In this document: piece after piece, positions 21,690 to 33,582 of the stretch
Layout: every line of letters starts with the position of its first letter
Position numbering within the stretch: position 1 is the stretch's first letter
Source of the DNA: Protula sp. h YS-2021
Lineage: Eukaryota; Annelida; Polychaeta; Sabellida; Serpulidae
Reading direction: 5' to 3'
Assembly (NCBI GenBank): GCA_949752745.1
Contig: OX457032.1
Span: 8,880,271 to 8,944,270 of the forward strand
DNA: 64,000 bases
Translations under genes and position numbers: made by a program
The notes under the pieces: generated by a model
Database searches by the model: none
What the model was told of the DNA's origin: nothing
The model's input: the letters and a program-made list of their open reading frames with translations, nothing else

Positions 21690-21992
21690 AGTTATGCGCT
21701 GTTGAAGTTGGCATGCCTTATATACTAGTCATAGAAGTGGGGGGAACCTAAAATGTTCAGAATTTCTTGACACATGTAAATATGCAAAAATCACTATTCC
21801 TCACCTGGTGGGGGATGTCAGAAGGCAAAAAAAAAAACCAAAATGTTCAGAATTATGTGATATGGATAAATATGCAAAACCTCAAATTAGGGAGTTCAAG
21901 GTGAGACCTTCGCAAGGGGGGGGGCGTCAGGTGGCATAGTTGTTCAGTTCTATAGTTTAGGTTTGGCCCAGTTCTCTCCTTTATCGCCTACT
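21690..21992 (-). repeat. Polinton terminal inverted repeat, right
   Basis: The reverse complement starts AGTAGGCGATAAAGGAGAG and shares the actgggcca, tttgcatatttatccat and aattctgaacatttt blocks with the left arm. The last two blocks occur twice here (near 21770 and 21860), showing an internal duplication in the arm. It ends at 21992, followed by the CAGACA duplication. Confidence 0.8.
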
Positions 21993-21998
21993 CAGACA
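21993..21998. other. Polinton target site duplication, right (CAGACA)
   Basis: Matches 7639-7644 exactly and starts at the base after the inverted repeat. Confidence 0.75.
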
Positions 21999-22412
<414 letters not shown>

Positions 22413-22540
22413 CTACACTTGAATGTCGATCATTTTACGTCTTGATAAACTGCTCACACAGTTTGAAAAGTTGTTCAGCTGTTTTAATACGCTAGGTAAA
22501 ATGGGCATAAGATATCTACAGTGCTGTGAATAAATTTGGA

Positions 22541-22830
22541 ATTTAAAATTAACCGAGGGACTTACCTGAAGGTTGATTGGAATTTCTCCGAGCGTCATGT
22601 CACGTTGACAAGGATTCACAGAAGATAGACAGCTTAGTATCCAGACTTCACAATTGAAATGCCAAATAAGCCCTCGTGTACACAGAAGGGCGGGAATATA
22701 GTGTGTGCTAGTGTGCTCGAATAAAACAATATTGAAGGGTGAGTCCAGCGAATCCTTGTCAACGTGACATGACGCTCGGAGAAATTCCAATCAACCTTCA
22801 GGTAAGTCCCTCGGTTAATTTTAAATTTCT
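22541..22830. repeat. inverted repeat pair A/B inside the Tc1-like left end
   Basis: About 78-bp arms (22541-22618 and 22750-22829) are near-perfect reverse complements around a loop of about 130 bp. The arms include ttaaaattaaccgaggg and gagcgtcatgtcacgttgac. Probably a small foldback or MITE insertion. Confidence 0.85.
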
Positions 22831-23132
22831 CCTCGCTTGTCATGTCACGTGACAGGCAGATTACTAGGAGATTTGAAAGCCTATACGACGGCTTTGGACC
22901 TTTATTTATTAAAGCAAGAGAAACACAGTATGATTCACAAAGTTCAATATCAAACATATCAATAACTAGTGGCACTTGATGATTGCCAATCCGAGAGGTT
23001 TTTAACGGAGACGGAAAGTAAAATTTACACGTTTTCTCCGTCATATAAACAGCAGAAAGCGACAAGCACTTTATCTGTCTATCTCCTGGGAATTTGCTTG
23101 TCACGTGACATGACAAGTGATGAGAAAATTGT
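22828..23132. repeat. inverted repeat pair C/D, related to A/B
   Basis: About 45-bp arms (22828-22873 and 23087-23132) with a shared cttgtcatgtcacgtgacag core, itself largely palindromic. The core resembles part of the A/B arms. C directly follows B, so the two inverted-repeat units are adjacent and related. Confidence 0.8.
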
Positions 23133-23306
23133 GTTTAGGCTCATCGTTTCGTACTTTCTAAATCCATAGAGCAAAATCAAATTATAAAAGAAAAAATATT
23201 AGGTATTGGGCAACACAGTAAACAAACATCAGAAACTTTCACTGAAAACTTTTATTGCTGTGACCGAACAAATACACCTGAGGTCATCTTCAAAAATGAG
23301 AATTTG

Positions 23307-24450
23307 TCAATAACGTGAATCAACTCGTCTACTCATGGAAGCAATGCAGTTGTTAATTTGTCTCTGTGGTAAATCATTCCACTCTTGAATAACCATGCCT
23401 CGCAGATCTTGCAGGGTGTGATTCGGACGTAATTTGAATGAAATCTTATTAAAAATAAACCCCAAAATATTTTCGATGGGGTTTAAATCAGGGCTCTTTG
23501 CATGCCACTCCATGGGTTCAATTGCATTTTCGTCTAAAAATGCATCAACAATGCGGGCTTTATGAGGTCGAACATTGTCGTCTACAAGAACAAAATCTCG
23601 TGAATCCAGAGCTCTACCAAAGGGTACCACTTGAGGTCGCAGAATTTCTTCAATGTATCGGCGCGAGTTTAAGTTGCAGTCGATTATGACAAGTCGGACC
23701 TGCCATTCCAACATATGGCACCTCAGGCCAAAATTCCGCCTCAGCCAAGCAGTTCTGTAGTATTGGCTAAAGCCCGGTTAAATCGATTTCGCCTCGTCGA
23801 CGCCTCGCCGACTGTTCTATCAAACTTTGCCGCATCATGGAATAAAAAATGGCCCCTTCGCTTGCGGTTCCAAGCCTCATGGTCCCGAGCCCAACGAAGC
23901 CTATTCGCTGAGCAGGCTTTTGTACCGCCATTCGTGAATAAAAGCCACTCTTCTCCAGTCGGCGGCGAACCGTGGAATCACTAAAATTCCTGGCTCCTTG
24001 TCCCTTAGCCGCCACGATTTGGTTTCTGATCTGTTTGGCTGAAACAGAACAAAGCAAACATTAATTGCTCATTACTTACAAACTGACTCACCATTTTACT
24101 TACAAACTGACTCACCATTTTCTTATTTACTCTTACTTTGTTCACTTATTCATCATTTTCTTGGTGTTTCTTTATTAAATGAGTGTGCGCTTAAAGCTCA
24201 TTTTTCTTCGTCTGGCGGCAATGTTTCAAATGTAACGGTCTTCTCGAGGGGTCGTCACTCTCGATCTCCCAGACCGTGGCTTATTTTTAAATCTCCAGTT
24301 GTGGCAAACTTAGACTTAATTTTTGATACAGCAGATTGCGAAAGCTATGCTGTAGAGCGACATCCCTCTGCTTCAAACCACTCTGCAATTTTCCAATAAT
24401 AATCGCTGTACTGGTAACCGAAATTTCTTGCATGCCTAAGCGAGGCATAA
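23307..24450 (-). pseudogene. Tc1-like transposase, broken
   Basis: Read downward from about 24450: MPRLGMQEISVTSTAIIIGK, GLKQRDVALQ (first helix-turn-helix), KNKPRSGRSRVTTPREDRY (linker motif) and ARRRKMS. About 120 bp of foreign or duplicated sequence follows (it has a 23-bp tandem duplication at 24074-24122). Then come VSAKQIRNQI and TVRRRLEKSGFYSR (second HTH), a degraded first-Asp region, WNGRSDLS-type and IIDCNLNSRRYIEEIL blocks, then LVDDNVRPHKARIV (second Asp) and SPDLNPIEN (third acidic residue). The last 135 residues are one open frame. This is a full-length but dead DDE transposase that would cut and paste the element by its inverted ends. Confidence 0.85.
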
Positions 24451-24870
24451 TTAAGGCAAAAAGGCAATTGTAAAGTTACTAATACAGAAGAAAAAGACTG
24501 ATAAATGGACAGTAAATTTACAAACAAGGTTGTAACAATATCAATTTCATTAATTAATCACATTATCAAGGTGTGAAAATGAAAACAAAAACACGTACCA
24601 CGGCATTTTCTAATTTTTGCGAGCGACCCCATGTGTGTTTGACCAGCCACAGCGACAACAATTCTGAACTGTATTTTACATTTTAATTTGTTTGTATGCC
24701 CAAGTGATTGAACAACATTATAAAGCACATTTTGCTGGGATGCATCTTATTATTACCGTGGTATACCAGGGCACCAAACATAATATTCCACATTTATTCA
24801 CAGCACTGTATAATCGAAATGGTGATATAGTAGAAAAAATAAAACAGACAGAAGATTGTACAAGGTATAA

Positions 24871-25755
24871 CCTGGACCCTGCCCGCCCTGGACCCTGCCC
24901 GCCCTGAACCCTGCCCGCCCTGAACCCTGCCCGTCCTGGACCCTGCCCGCCCTGAACCCTGCCCGCCCTGAACCCTGCCCGTCCTGAACCCTTCCCGTCC
25001 TGGACCCTGCCCGCCCTGAACCCTGCCCGCCCTGAACCCTGCCCGCCCTGAACCCTGCCCGTCCTGAACCCTGCCCGTCCTGGACCCTGCCCGCCCTGAA
25101 CCCTGCCCGCCCTGAACCCTGCCCGTCCTGGACCCTGCCCGCCCTGAACCCTGCCCGTCCTGGACCCTGCCCGCCCTGAACCCTGCCCGCCCTGAACCCT
25201 GCCCGTCCTGAACCCTTCCCGTCCTGGACCCTGCCCGCCCTGAACCCTGCCCGCCCTGAACCCTGCCCGCCCTGAACCCTGCCCGTCCTGAACCCTGCCC
25301 GTCCTGGACCCTGCCCGCCCTGAACCCTGCCCGTCCTGAACCCTGCCCGTCCTGGACCCTGCCCGCCCTGAACCCTGCCCGCCCTGAACCCTGCCCGTCC
25401 TGGACCCTGCCCGCCCTGAACCCTGCCCGCCCTGAACCCTGCCCGTCCTGGACCCTGCCCGTCCTGGACCCTGCCCGCCCTGAACCCTGCCCGCCCTGAA
25501 CCCTGCCCGTCCTGAACCCTTCCCGTCCTGGACCCTGCCCGCCCTGAACCCTGCCCGTCCTGAACCCTGCCCGTCCTGGACCCTGCCCGCCCTGAACCCT
25601 GCCCGCCCTGAACCCTGCCCGTCCTGGACCCTGCCCGCCCTGAACCCTGCCCGCCCTGAACCCTGCCCGTCCTGGACCCTGCCCGTCCTGGACCCTGCCA
25701 GCCGTTGACCCTACCCGCCCTAGACCTTACCCTTCCTTGATCTTGCCCTCCCTAG
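24871..25755. repeat. 16-bp minisatellite with higher-order arrangement
   Basis: About 52 copies of a 16-bp unit of the form tgaaccctgcccgccc, with recurring variants (tgga for tgaa, cgtcc for cgccc, cttccc for ctgccc). Variants recur in the same order in blocks of about 5-14 units, so larger blocks were themselves duplicated. Degenerate units form the right edge after 25695. C-rich on plus, G-rich on minus. Confidence 0.9.
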
Positions 25756-26270
25756 TCCAGGCATCTGCTATGCAGTCTCGACAAAATTCACGGCAGTATA
25801 AAACCATCCATCAAAACGAATCACATAATTAGTGATAAATAATAACAATGTTCGTTTAATAATTTTTGATAACCATAGTAATATCCCGAGAAAGAATTTT
25901 CTCTCCTTAACCCCTTTCAAAATTTGGCCCAGATTTTTTGTTAATTATTATTCTGGGCTTGATTCAAAGGAAAAAATAACTTAGTGGACTTTTTTGGTTA
26001 AAATGTAACATTAAATTTTAGGACTTGTGTTTTACGCAAGGAGTGGTTCATCTTTCTAAACACGCAAAATAAAAATCCTTTCTTGGTTTGACAAATGATT
26101 ATAATTTTATTCTAGAAACACCCATGGTGCCATTGTCATCTTTGTATTTAGCGCACGTAACCAGAATAAGGAAATCAGTTTTGCATTACTCTCAATTAGG
26201 CCACACTACGAATTTTCCGAAGGGGGGCGGCAGATATTAACCCATTTACAAAGATCTATAACAAGACCTT
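25756..26270. other. no gene seen
   Basis: AT-rich unique-looking sequence between two minisatellites. No supported reading frame. Confidence 0.45.
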
Positions 26271-26274
26271 CAAT

Positions 26275-27480
26275 GCCTCGTCCATGGACAGGTATTGTGC
26301 CGTCTAGTGGTCCGTGACCACACCTACTGTTACACTCCTGTATCTGCCCATGGACATGTATTGTGCCGTCTAGTGGGCCGTGACCACACCTAATGTTACA
26401 CTCCTGTATGTGCCCATGCACATGTATTGTGCCGTCTATTGGCCGTGAGCACACCTACTGTTACACTCCTGTATGTGCCCATGCACATGTATTGTGCCGC
26501 CTATTGGCCGTGAGCACACCTACTGTTACACTCCTGTATCTGCCCATGGACATGTATTGCGCCGTCTGGTGGGCCGTGACTACACCTACTGTTACACTCC
26601 TGTATCTGCCCATGGACATGGTGTTCCCTCTAGTGGGCCGTGACTACACCTGCTCTTACACTCGTGTATTCGTCCATGGACATGATGTGTCGTCTAGTGG
26701 GCCGTGACTACACCTGCTCCTACACTCGTGTATTCGTCCATGGACATGATGTGTCGTCTGGTGGGCCGTGACTACACCTGCTCCTACACTCGTGTATTCG
26801 TCCATGGACATGATGTGTTGTCTGATGGTTCGTGATCACACCCCCTGTTGCATTCCTGTATTTGCCTATTCATATGTTGTGTCGTCTAGTGGGCCGTGAC
26901 TACACCTGTTCTTATACTCGTGTATTCGTCCATGGACATGATGTGCCCTCTAGTGGGCCGTGACTACACCTGCTCTTACACTTGTGTATTCGTCCATGGA
27001 CTAGTGTGCCGTCTAGTGGACCGTGACTACATCTGCTCTTACACTTGTGTATTCGTCCATGGACATGATGTGTCGTCTAGTGGGCCGTGACTACACCTGC
27101 TCTTACACTCGTGTATTCGTCCATAGACATGGTGTGCCGTCTATTGGGGCCGTGACTACACCTGCTCTTACACTCGTGTATTCGTCCATGGACATGGTGT
27201 GCCGTCTAGTGGGCCGTGACTACACCTGCTCTTACACTCGTGTATTCGTCCATGGACATGGTGTGCCGTCTAGTGGGCCGTGACTACACCTGCTCTTACA
27301 TTCGTGTATTTGTCCATGGACATGATGTGTTGTCTGGTGGTTCGTGATCACACCCCCTGTTGCATTCCTGTATTCCCCTATTCATATGTTGTGTTGTCTA
27401 GTGGGCCGTGACTACACCTGCTCTTACACTCGTGTATTCGTCCATGGACATGATGTGTTGTCTGGTGGGCCGTGACCACA
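26275..27480. repeat. 64-bp minisatellite
   Basis: About 19 units of 64 bp containing gggccgtgactacacctgct, a cactcgtgtattcgtcc block and a catggacatg block. Units on the left are more diverged and some have a different 'cccatggacatgtattgtg' block. A variant unit (ttcgtgatcacaccccctg) occurs twice about 510 bp apart, at 26828 and 27341, again showing block duplication. Since 64 is not a multiple of three, the open frames drift between phases and are not genes. Confidence 0.9.
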
Positions 27481-27569
27481 GCTCCTCTTGCTCTTGTTGG
27501 GTCCGGTCATGAACATGCAATTTATCATTAGCTACTTCTTCCAATAAGTGCGAAGACCAGGACCAACTA

Positions 27570-27745
27570 CACAGCTGTATCGCTTTTATTGGAGGCAATA
27601 AGTAACAATATACAGTGGTCAAAATGATGACTCCACGGCATAACGTCCGACGACAGAACGCCCTATGACATAACGACCGACCCCACGGTTGTATCGCTTT
27701 TATTGGAAGTAGTAACTAAAAATATACAGTAGTCTAAATGGCACC
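27570..27745. repeat. direct repeat of about 53 bp
   Basis: Two copies (about 27572-27625 and 27689-27742) share tgtatcgcttttattgga and atatacag blocks with several substitutions. Between them are three short 'cataacg..cga' units. Confidence 0.7.
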
Positions 27746-27749
27746 ATAC

Positions 27750-29590
27750 CACATGATGTTTGCTTCTTTTTTCGAAGTTAAAACATTTGTGAGATGCAAC
27801 ATTCTTCCAACTTTCGACAGCGCCACCTTTAGCCTTAGGTAGTGATATTGATGAAAAGTGATATTTGAATACAATAAATAGGCAGAAAAGATAGATGTCC
27901 AGGAACATTGTAACCAGATACACCATTTCGATCGGTATTCAAATCGAATATAAATGGAATATTCGCGGGAATATCAAGTAAAACATGATTACTGTAAACT
28001 TCGAAAGTTTCGCCACTTACAATTCTGAATTTTTACATTCAGATTTCTTTCAGATAAACAGTTAACTATCATGATTAATCGTACAAGCAATGGGGTTAAA
28101 ACACAGAAAAAGAATATAATTAATTCAATCTGGAATTCAATTTTAAAACAAGTCCTGTTAACATATAAAACTGTATAATTAATTCAATCAGTAACGAGCA
28201 AGGAGGTGACAAAAAAAGGCAGAGAAAGAGCTTATGTGGCTCTCATGAAAAATGAGTGGAATAAGAAGCCATAAGAGTAATGAAGCGAGTGTCCATTCTG
28301 AGGCATGTCCTCAAATCATGGTCGGGAAGAGGTAGCACTTAGCAGACGCGAGGCATCCATCTCATGTGCGGCTGTATTATTAAATAGTAATAAACTAAAG
28401 AAACCTTAAATGCAATAAAAATGCTTTACCGTTAAATCGCTGAATGGGAACTTAAGGAGCCGTTATGCGTGCGAAATTACACGGCGCTTCACTCGCAGAG
28501 GTGCGAATTACACGGCGTTCCAATATGTACACGGCTTTTGTTTGTGGTTAATGTTCTGCACTCTCACTCCCTTCTATTTATTCTTTTAAAAACATATTCA
28601 GTGTGTTCACACTTCGCGGGCTATAGAAAAAGATAAATGTGAAATAAATGTGATCATCTTGTGACAACTGAGGGGTAAGTCTGAGGTGTTAAATTATGAG
28701 ACGCAGTGAAATCGTAGAGGAAATAAAACACTTATGGTCATGGGCACTTTCGCGCTTTATCGGTAAGACAAACGGCACTTTGTCACACAGATTAAAAATA
28801 AATCCCAGGTTTTATTTGGCAATCAATGACAACTTGTTTCTGGTTCCTTTTATGTAATGTATTTATTACTTAACTTCTATCCGAGTCGAGCTATAATTGA
28901 TGACCCATGATGTTCTTGTAACTTGTCGTGTCGCGCTAACCCGCGCAGTCGCATTAGCTTTAAATGGTCGTCTTATACAACTAATGACGCACAATGATTA
29001 TTCCCACAAAAAGCTTTTTAAAACTGTTTTGCAAAAATAAAGTTAAGAACTTTGGTTTGATAAAACATTTGTCGAACAGAACGTGGCAGAACAGCTGCTG
29101 CTACTGTTGTTATTGGACATTATTTAAGGGGTAAAGGGTAAAAAGCCCGTCTGGTAATAACGCCCTCCCAAATTTTGCACCCTCGATTCAGTTGTTTCAA
29201 GGGCATAAATAGCTTCCAACTTTTCCTTCAAAATTGGTAGACGTTAGTCTGTCAAATATTTTTCATTTTTCAAGTTTGTTTCGATTGCATTTTCTTAAAA
29301 AGTAGTTGAAAATGGAATCATAACCCAAATACATCAAAGGATTCAGCTGCTGAATGGCACTTCGGTCTAACTGCAGTTAACTAATAATCATACCAATAAA
29401 GTATGCTTTGTTAGAAAAACTTAACATCGAGGGGGGAGGGTTTACCGGGTAGGAGAAATTGGGGAAGGGGGCAGGGGGGTTATTACCTGGGAGGCAGTTT
29501 TTTTTATTTAGAACCTATTTTAATAAAAGTGGATTGCAACTTGTGTCGAGTTGGCGATTTCTTACCCACATATATACATGTAGTACATTT
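27750..29590. other. no gene seen
   Basis: About 1.8 kb without a supported gene, RNA or element end. An 87-residue minus-strand frame (27663-27926) has no recognisable domain. Confidence 0.45.
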
Positions 29591-29594
29591 GTAA

Positions 29595-29825
29595 TGTGTG
29601 CAGGCTTGGAGATTTCTTACTCTCATAGAGATAGTATATAATGTGTGCAGGCTTGGAGATTTCTTACTCTCATAGAGATAGTATATAATGTGTGCAGGCT
29701 TGGAGATTTCTTACTCTCATAGAGATAGTATATAATGTGTGCAGGCTTGGAGATTTCTTACTCTCATAGAGATAGTATATAATGTGTGCAGGCTTGGAGA
29801 TTTCTTACCCTCATAGAGAAGTATA
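29595..29825. repeat. 47-bp tandem repeat
   Basis: Five near-identical units of 47 bp containing gtgtgcaggcttggagattt and catagagatagtatataat. The first unit is preceded by a partial one and the last is slightly altered. Confidence 0.9.
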
Positions 29826-29829
29826 ATTG

Positions 29830-29965
29830 TAATGTGGTAATGTAACTCTTGGGATGTGGATCCAACGATAATGTCACTCCTTGGGTGCGGATCCAATGAT
29901 AATGTACCTCTTGGTGGTGTGAATCCAATGACACTGTGACTCTTGGAATGCGAATGACTAATTGG
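29830..29965. repeat. ~31-bp tandem repeat
   Basis: Four diverged units with a 'ctcttgg..tgcggatccaatga' pattern. It adjoins the 47-bp array. Confidence 0.75.
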
Positions 29966-29969
29966 ATAT

Positions 29970-30430
29970 TCGTTGAACATATTCGTTGAGAGGGCAATAA
30001 GTTCAGGACCTGTTTCTAAGTTGTGCTTTGGGGTGTGTGTGTGTGTGTGGGGGGGGGGGGGGTGTTGTAGCGATCCTCTGTGGATATAGAAAATACTGTC
30101 TTAACGGATAGTTAAATGACAGGTAGGGAGGATCACTCATCCGAAAATAATGATGGATGTGTTTAATTAAGTCAAAAACAAAAAGCTTAGAATTTTTTAA
30201 GACACTCATTGCATATAGAAGCTTCAAAACTGCGTTTCTACAAATAAAGACGAAGTAACTGACCATGGAAATGGCAAAGAAAGGCGTGAGTGGGAGATGC
30301 ACGAGAGTTTATTCCTTGCTATACAACCCTATTAAAGTTGACCCGGGGTCTCCTCCACTGCATTAGGGAGAAGTGTCCGGGGGGCAGAGATGGAAGACCG
30401 TTTAAGTAGCTAACTTGGTAATTTCGGTAC
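29970..30430. other. no gene seen; GT/G microsatellite
   Basis: Holds a short (GT)n followed by a G run at about 30032-30063. No gene is supported. Confidence 0.45.
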
Positions 30431-30439
30431 TCAATATTC

Positions 30440-31255
30440 CTGTTGTTTTTTCAATGTGTTAACTCGAGAAAACACTTAAAAACCAAAAATTAGCTCAAAA
30501 TCGCTCTACCTCTAAACGTTTTCGAGATAATAGTCAGCTTCCGGTTTTTACCTTGACCGTGATCGACAAGGTCAAGGTCACAGAGGTACAACTTATGTTA
30601 CGTTGTTTAGGCCCAAAGAGTCGAAAATGAGCTCAAAATCGCTCTATCTCTAACCCTATCGAGATAATAGTCAACTTCCGGTTTTTGACCTCACCCGGTA
30701 CCGAGAAGGTCAAGGTTACCGGAGTACCTCTTATGTTACGTTGTTTAGGCCCAAACGGTCTAACTGAGCTCAAAATCGCTCTATCTGTAACCGTTTTTCG
30801 AGATAAGTCGGCATATCGTTAACGGCACATGAAGTCAAGTGACCTTTGACCTTGATCCTCAAGGTCAAGATTCAGAATGGAAGGGCAACTCCTACTGAGT
30901 ACGTTTTATATGTTCAACTGGGATTTAGGCACTTTTTATGGCCACTTTTTGTAATTAATTAATAATATTTTGACCTCACTTTGACCTTGATCTGTGAAAT
31001 TAAGGTAAAATATTTACGGTTCACCGAGATCTGATGATTGTCTATAAGTGTACCAAAAATAAAGCTCCGCTGACTCAAACGCTAGGAGGAGATTTCTGGA
31101 AACAATTTCATGGAAAAAATAACTTTGACCTTTGAGGTCAAAAAAATTTGCGGATTCATCGAGACCTCGTCACACCCTACTCCCTCTGTCACAAACTGTA
31201 GGAGGAGTTTTCTGAAAACCATCTAAACGAATAATAAAGAGAAGAAAAAAATGAA
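30440..31255 (-). repeat. dispersed 'tctcgaaaacggttag' module, reverse copy
   Basis: Reverse-orientation units matching those at 4.4-5.3 kb and 45.2-46.2 kb: ctaaacgttttcgagataa, aacttccggtttttgacc, a gtcaaggtcacagaggtac block and ttaggcccaaa. At about 31040-31220 it also carries the taggaggagttttctg block found at 45.2 kb. So the module has at least two subunits in fixed order. Confidence 0.8.
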
Positions 31256-31259
31256 AAAG

Positions 31260-33290
31260 GCCAGAAACTTACAGAAAAACTTTAAACTATAAACTTATAC
31301 CCAGTGGGTATAATCATTACTTCTCAAAACCACTTTCTGCGTAGACTCATATCTTCAAATGAGTTATAACGGCCCTTTATAACTGTCATAAAAAGTACAT
31401 TACTGGTCATGAAACTCATTGATAAAACTTTTAATTCAATGTGTTTACTACTTAAATAGCTAAGAAATGCCAATTGAACTTTACGATTTCGTTTTTTTTT
31501 TTTTGTACAAACATATAATTATTGATATAATACATTTAATTGGCAATTAACACAAAGCAGAATTTTGATAGCAGAATGAATTTACCCAGGTCTTTGTTTT
31601 ATTTTTTTTTTTTTTTTTTTTTTAAATTCATATATTTATTTTTGAAGTATTGCTGTTCAGATCTCGCTCGATGGCATTTAAGAAGTGACACTCTGATACA
31701 CTGTCTCCATCTTTGGCACTTTTTTCACCAAACTCGAGTGCTGGCATTATTCAATAGACATAAAAGATTTTGATGCCAATAAAGAAATGATTTACAGCCA
31801 CTTGGCAACCCCACCCTTGTGTTCGACTAACTAGGATCATTCATTATTATCTGAAGTGCAAATTAAAAGGAAAAAATATTTAAAATGACACGAACCTCAC
31901 AAGAAAGAACAAAATTGATTGATTTTTGACCGTGGCGTCTTCTTCAAGCGGAGCAGTGTTTTCCTTATGACTTCCCGCATTTATGCGCAGTTCTAGATGA
32001 TATGTTACACATTTACTGTGTTATTTTTCTCTTCTTATTTGAAGAATAACAGCTCCACAAACACCTGTTGCAGGACTATACTCTTTAAACCAGTCAGAAA
32101 TTGCCTTTTTTATAACTTTATGACGATGCAGGTTAAGTTATTTACACATTTTCTATCGAGACCAAACTCTTCACAATGCAGTAGCTGTTTTAGTTTGAAC
32201 GAATCACAATGAAATCTGGCTAATCAGGGCAACCCTGAGGCTCACAAAAAACCGTCCAGGTTGGCCAGGTGTCGAGGATTACTCGCTAAAATGAAACAAC
32301 TATAGTGGGTGAGTGTTGGGAGGCTTGCCCCGTTGTTCTGCTCCCTGCCCCGTTGTTCTGCCCCTTTCCCCCGTCCCGTTGTTCTGCCCCTCCCCCTCCT
32401 GCCCCCTTGCTATGCCCCCTCTCCTTCCCCGTATTTTATCCCTTCCCTTCAATTCAGATTTGCAGTGTCTGAAAAACGACTAATTTACCTGAACAACATG
32501 GTAACAAGAATAACTTTTACGTACAAGTTTATCGCTTATTATAAAATGCGAACTTTGATATACATCACTTGTCCTGAAGTCACTGTTGTTGTAATTTTAA
32601 TTACAGTGGCAGAGAAATAATAACAAAACTAGAGAATTAATTGAATACGTGTATGAAAAAACTTCAAGAGGTTCGCTACTATAGTGCCATTAAATAAACT
32701 TGAGTGGGGTGGAACAGCAAACTTCTGAGAAGCATTTACAGGCAACATTTCGTGCTAATTTTCTACGTGTCAATAATACACTCGTATAGTGGTCATTTCA
32801 CTGGTGACGCTTAATGGATTTAAAAAACCGTATATACATTTTAACTGTTTTTAAAATTAATCTTGAAGATAAAACAGATTCAAGTAAAACTGACCGCATA
32901 AAATGAACACACGAGGATGACTAGACATCGCGTTTCACGTAAGAAACGTACGGTTTCGTGAGTGATATAGGATACTACTGTAGTCACCGACCGTTACATT
33001 CGCCGTGCCCGGCGAACATGAAGCTTACGTACAAGGCGTCAGAATGCAAACACAACATTAACACGTAACATGTTGCGTTCGCGCCACTTCAAATGCAAAA
33101 CCTGGTATTTTCACTTTCGTATTTTTCTCAACGCTTCCTTTTCTGAAAAAGACCTTGATTGCTTAATTTAATAATTTATAAGTACCAATGATGCTGATTG
33201 GTGCAAATAAATTACATTGACACATTGCTTAAAAAGTAATGACAACAACAGGGTCACGTGACACGGAGAAAAATGCAGCTTTTTATCTTT
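31260..33290. other. no gene seen; C-rich ~25-bp repeat near 32325-32440
   Basis: Mostly AT-rich sequence with two T runs (about 31491-31504 and 31600-31623). A small C-rich tandem with a 'cccgttgttctgcccc' core occupies about 32325-32440. No reading frame resembles a protein I know. The right end may include sequence past the 3' end of the bHLH gene. Confidence 0.45.
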
Positions 33291-33311
33291 GCTGCTTTAC
33301 TCTATCCTGTG

Positions 33312-33317
33312 TTTATT
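33312..33317 (-). terminator. candidate polyadenylation signal of the bHLH gene
   Basis: AATAAA on the minus strand, about 270 nt downstream of the bHLH stop codon. It is the first canonical hexamer I noticed in that direction. Confidence 0.45.
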
Positions 33318-33582
33318 ACCGTCCTTTGTCATAACAACAATAATAAAAACACTCTCAGCTCTCTCCCAACCCCACACCCACCCCACCGCCTTCGTCAAAA
33401 AGAAAACTATCCAACCCTCATTAACGTTTTCTAAATTTAAACACATTGTAAATGGACAAGCGCTGACTAAGCACACGTGACTTCCGAGGCAAAACATGTG
33501 ATGAGTGCAAGTTAAATGTGCCCAGAAGTATTCAAATAACAGCCCAAATAGCTAACAATACATATAAAAAGTTAAAACACAC

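Larger units (their letters stand above)
7645..21992 (+). mobile_element. decayed Polinton/Maverick DNA transposon with nested insertions
   Basis: The element is 14,348 bp, bounded by inverted ends that start AGTAAGTGATAAAGG on the left and read AGTAGGCGATAAAGG on the right when reverse-complemented. A CAGACA duplication flanks it. Gene remnants in order are integrase, minor-capsid-like protein, small capsid-associated protein, major capsid protein and protease on plus, then small ORFs and protein-primed DNA polymerase B on minus. This is the Polinton gene set except that I found no FtsK/HerA-type ATPase. Nearly every gene has frameshifts or stops, so it cannot be autonomous. It hosts a palindrome-armed element (8941-10810) and a CR1-like LINE (about 11905-14750). 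Without them about 9.6 kb remains, shorter than the usual 15-20 kb, which implies internal deletions. Confidence 0.9.
22519..24808 (-). mobile_element. Tc1-like DNA transposon with inserted inverted repeats
   Basis: The ends are CAGTGCTGTGAATAAATTT on the left and its near-perfect inverse (about 24782-24808) on the right. Both are flanked by TA (22517-22518 and 24809-24810), the Tc1/mariner target duplication. Total is 2,290 bp, longer than a normal Tc1 because about 650 bp of inverted-repeat sequence (about 22543-23195) interrupts the left end. Beyond that insertion, at about 23196, sequence related to the right terminal repeat resumes. The interior carries a broken transposase on the minus strand. 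Confidence 0.8.

Noticed and set aside
24871..25755. CRISPR-like regular repeats
   Set aside because: Units are contiguous with no unique spacers; same for the arrays at 42.3, 50.7 and 54.1 kb. The genome is animal-like.
24871..25755. Telomere-like C-rich array
   Set aside because: The 16-bp unit is unlike the TTAGGG or other simple telomere motifs.
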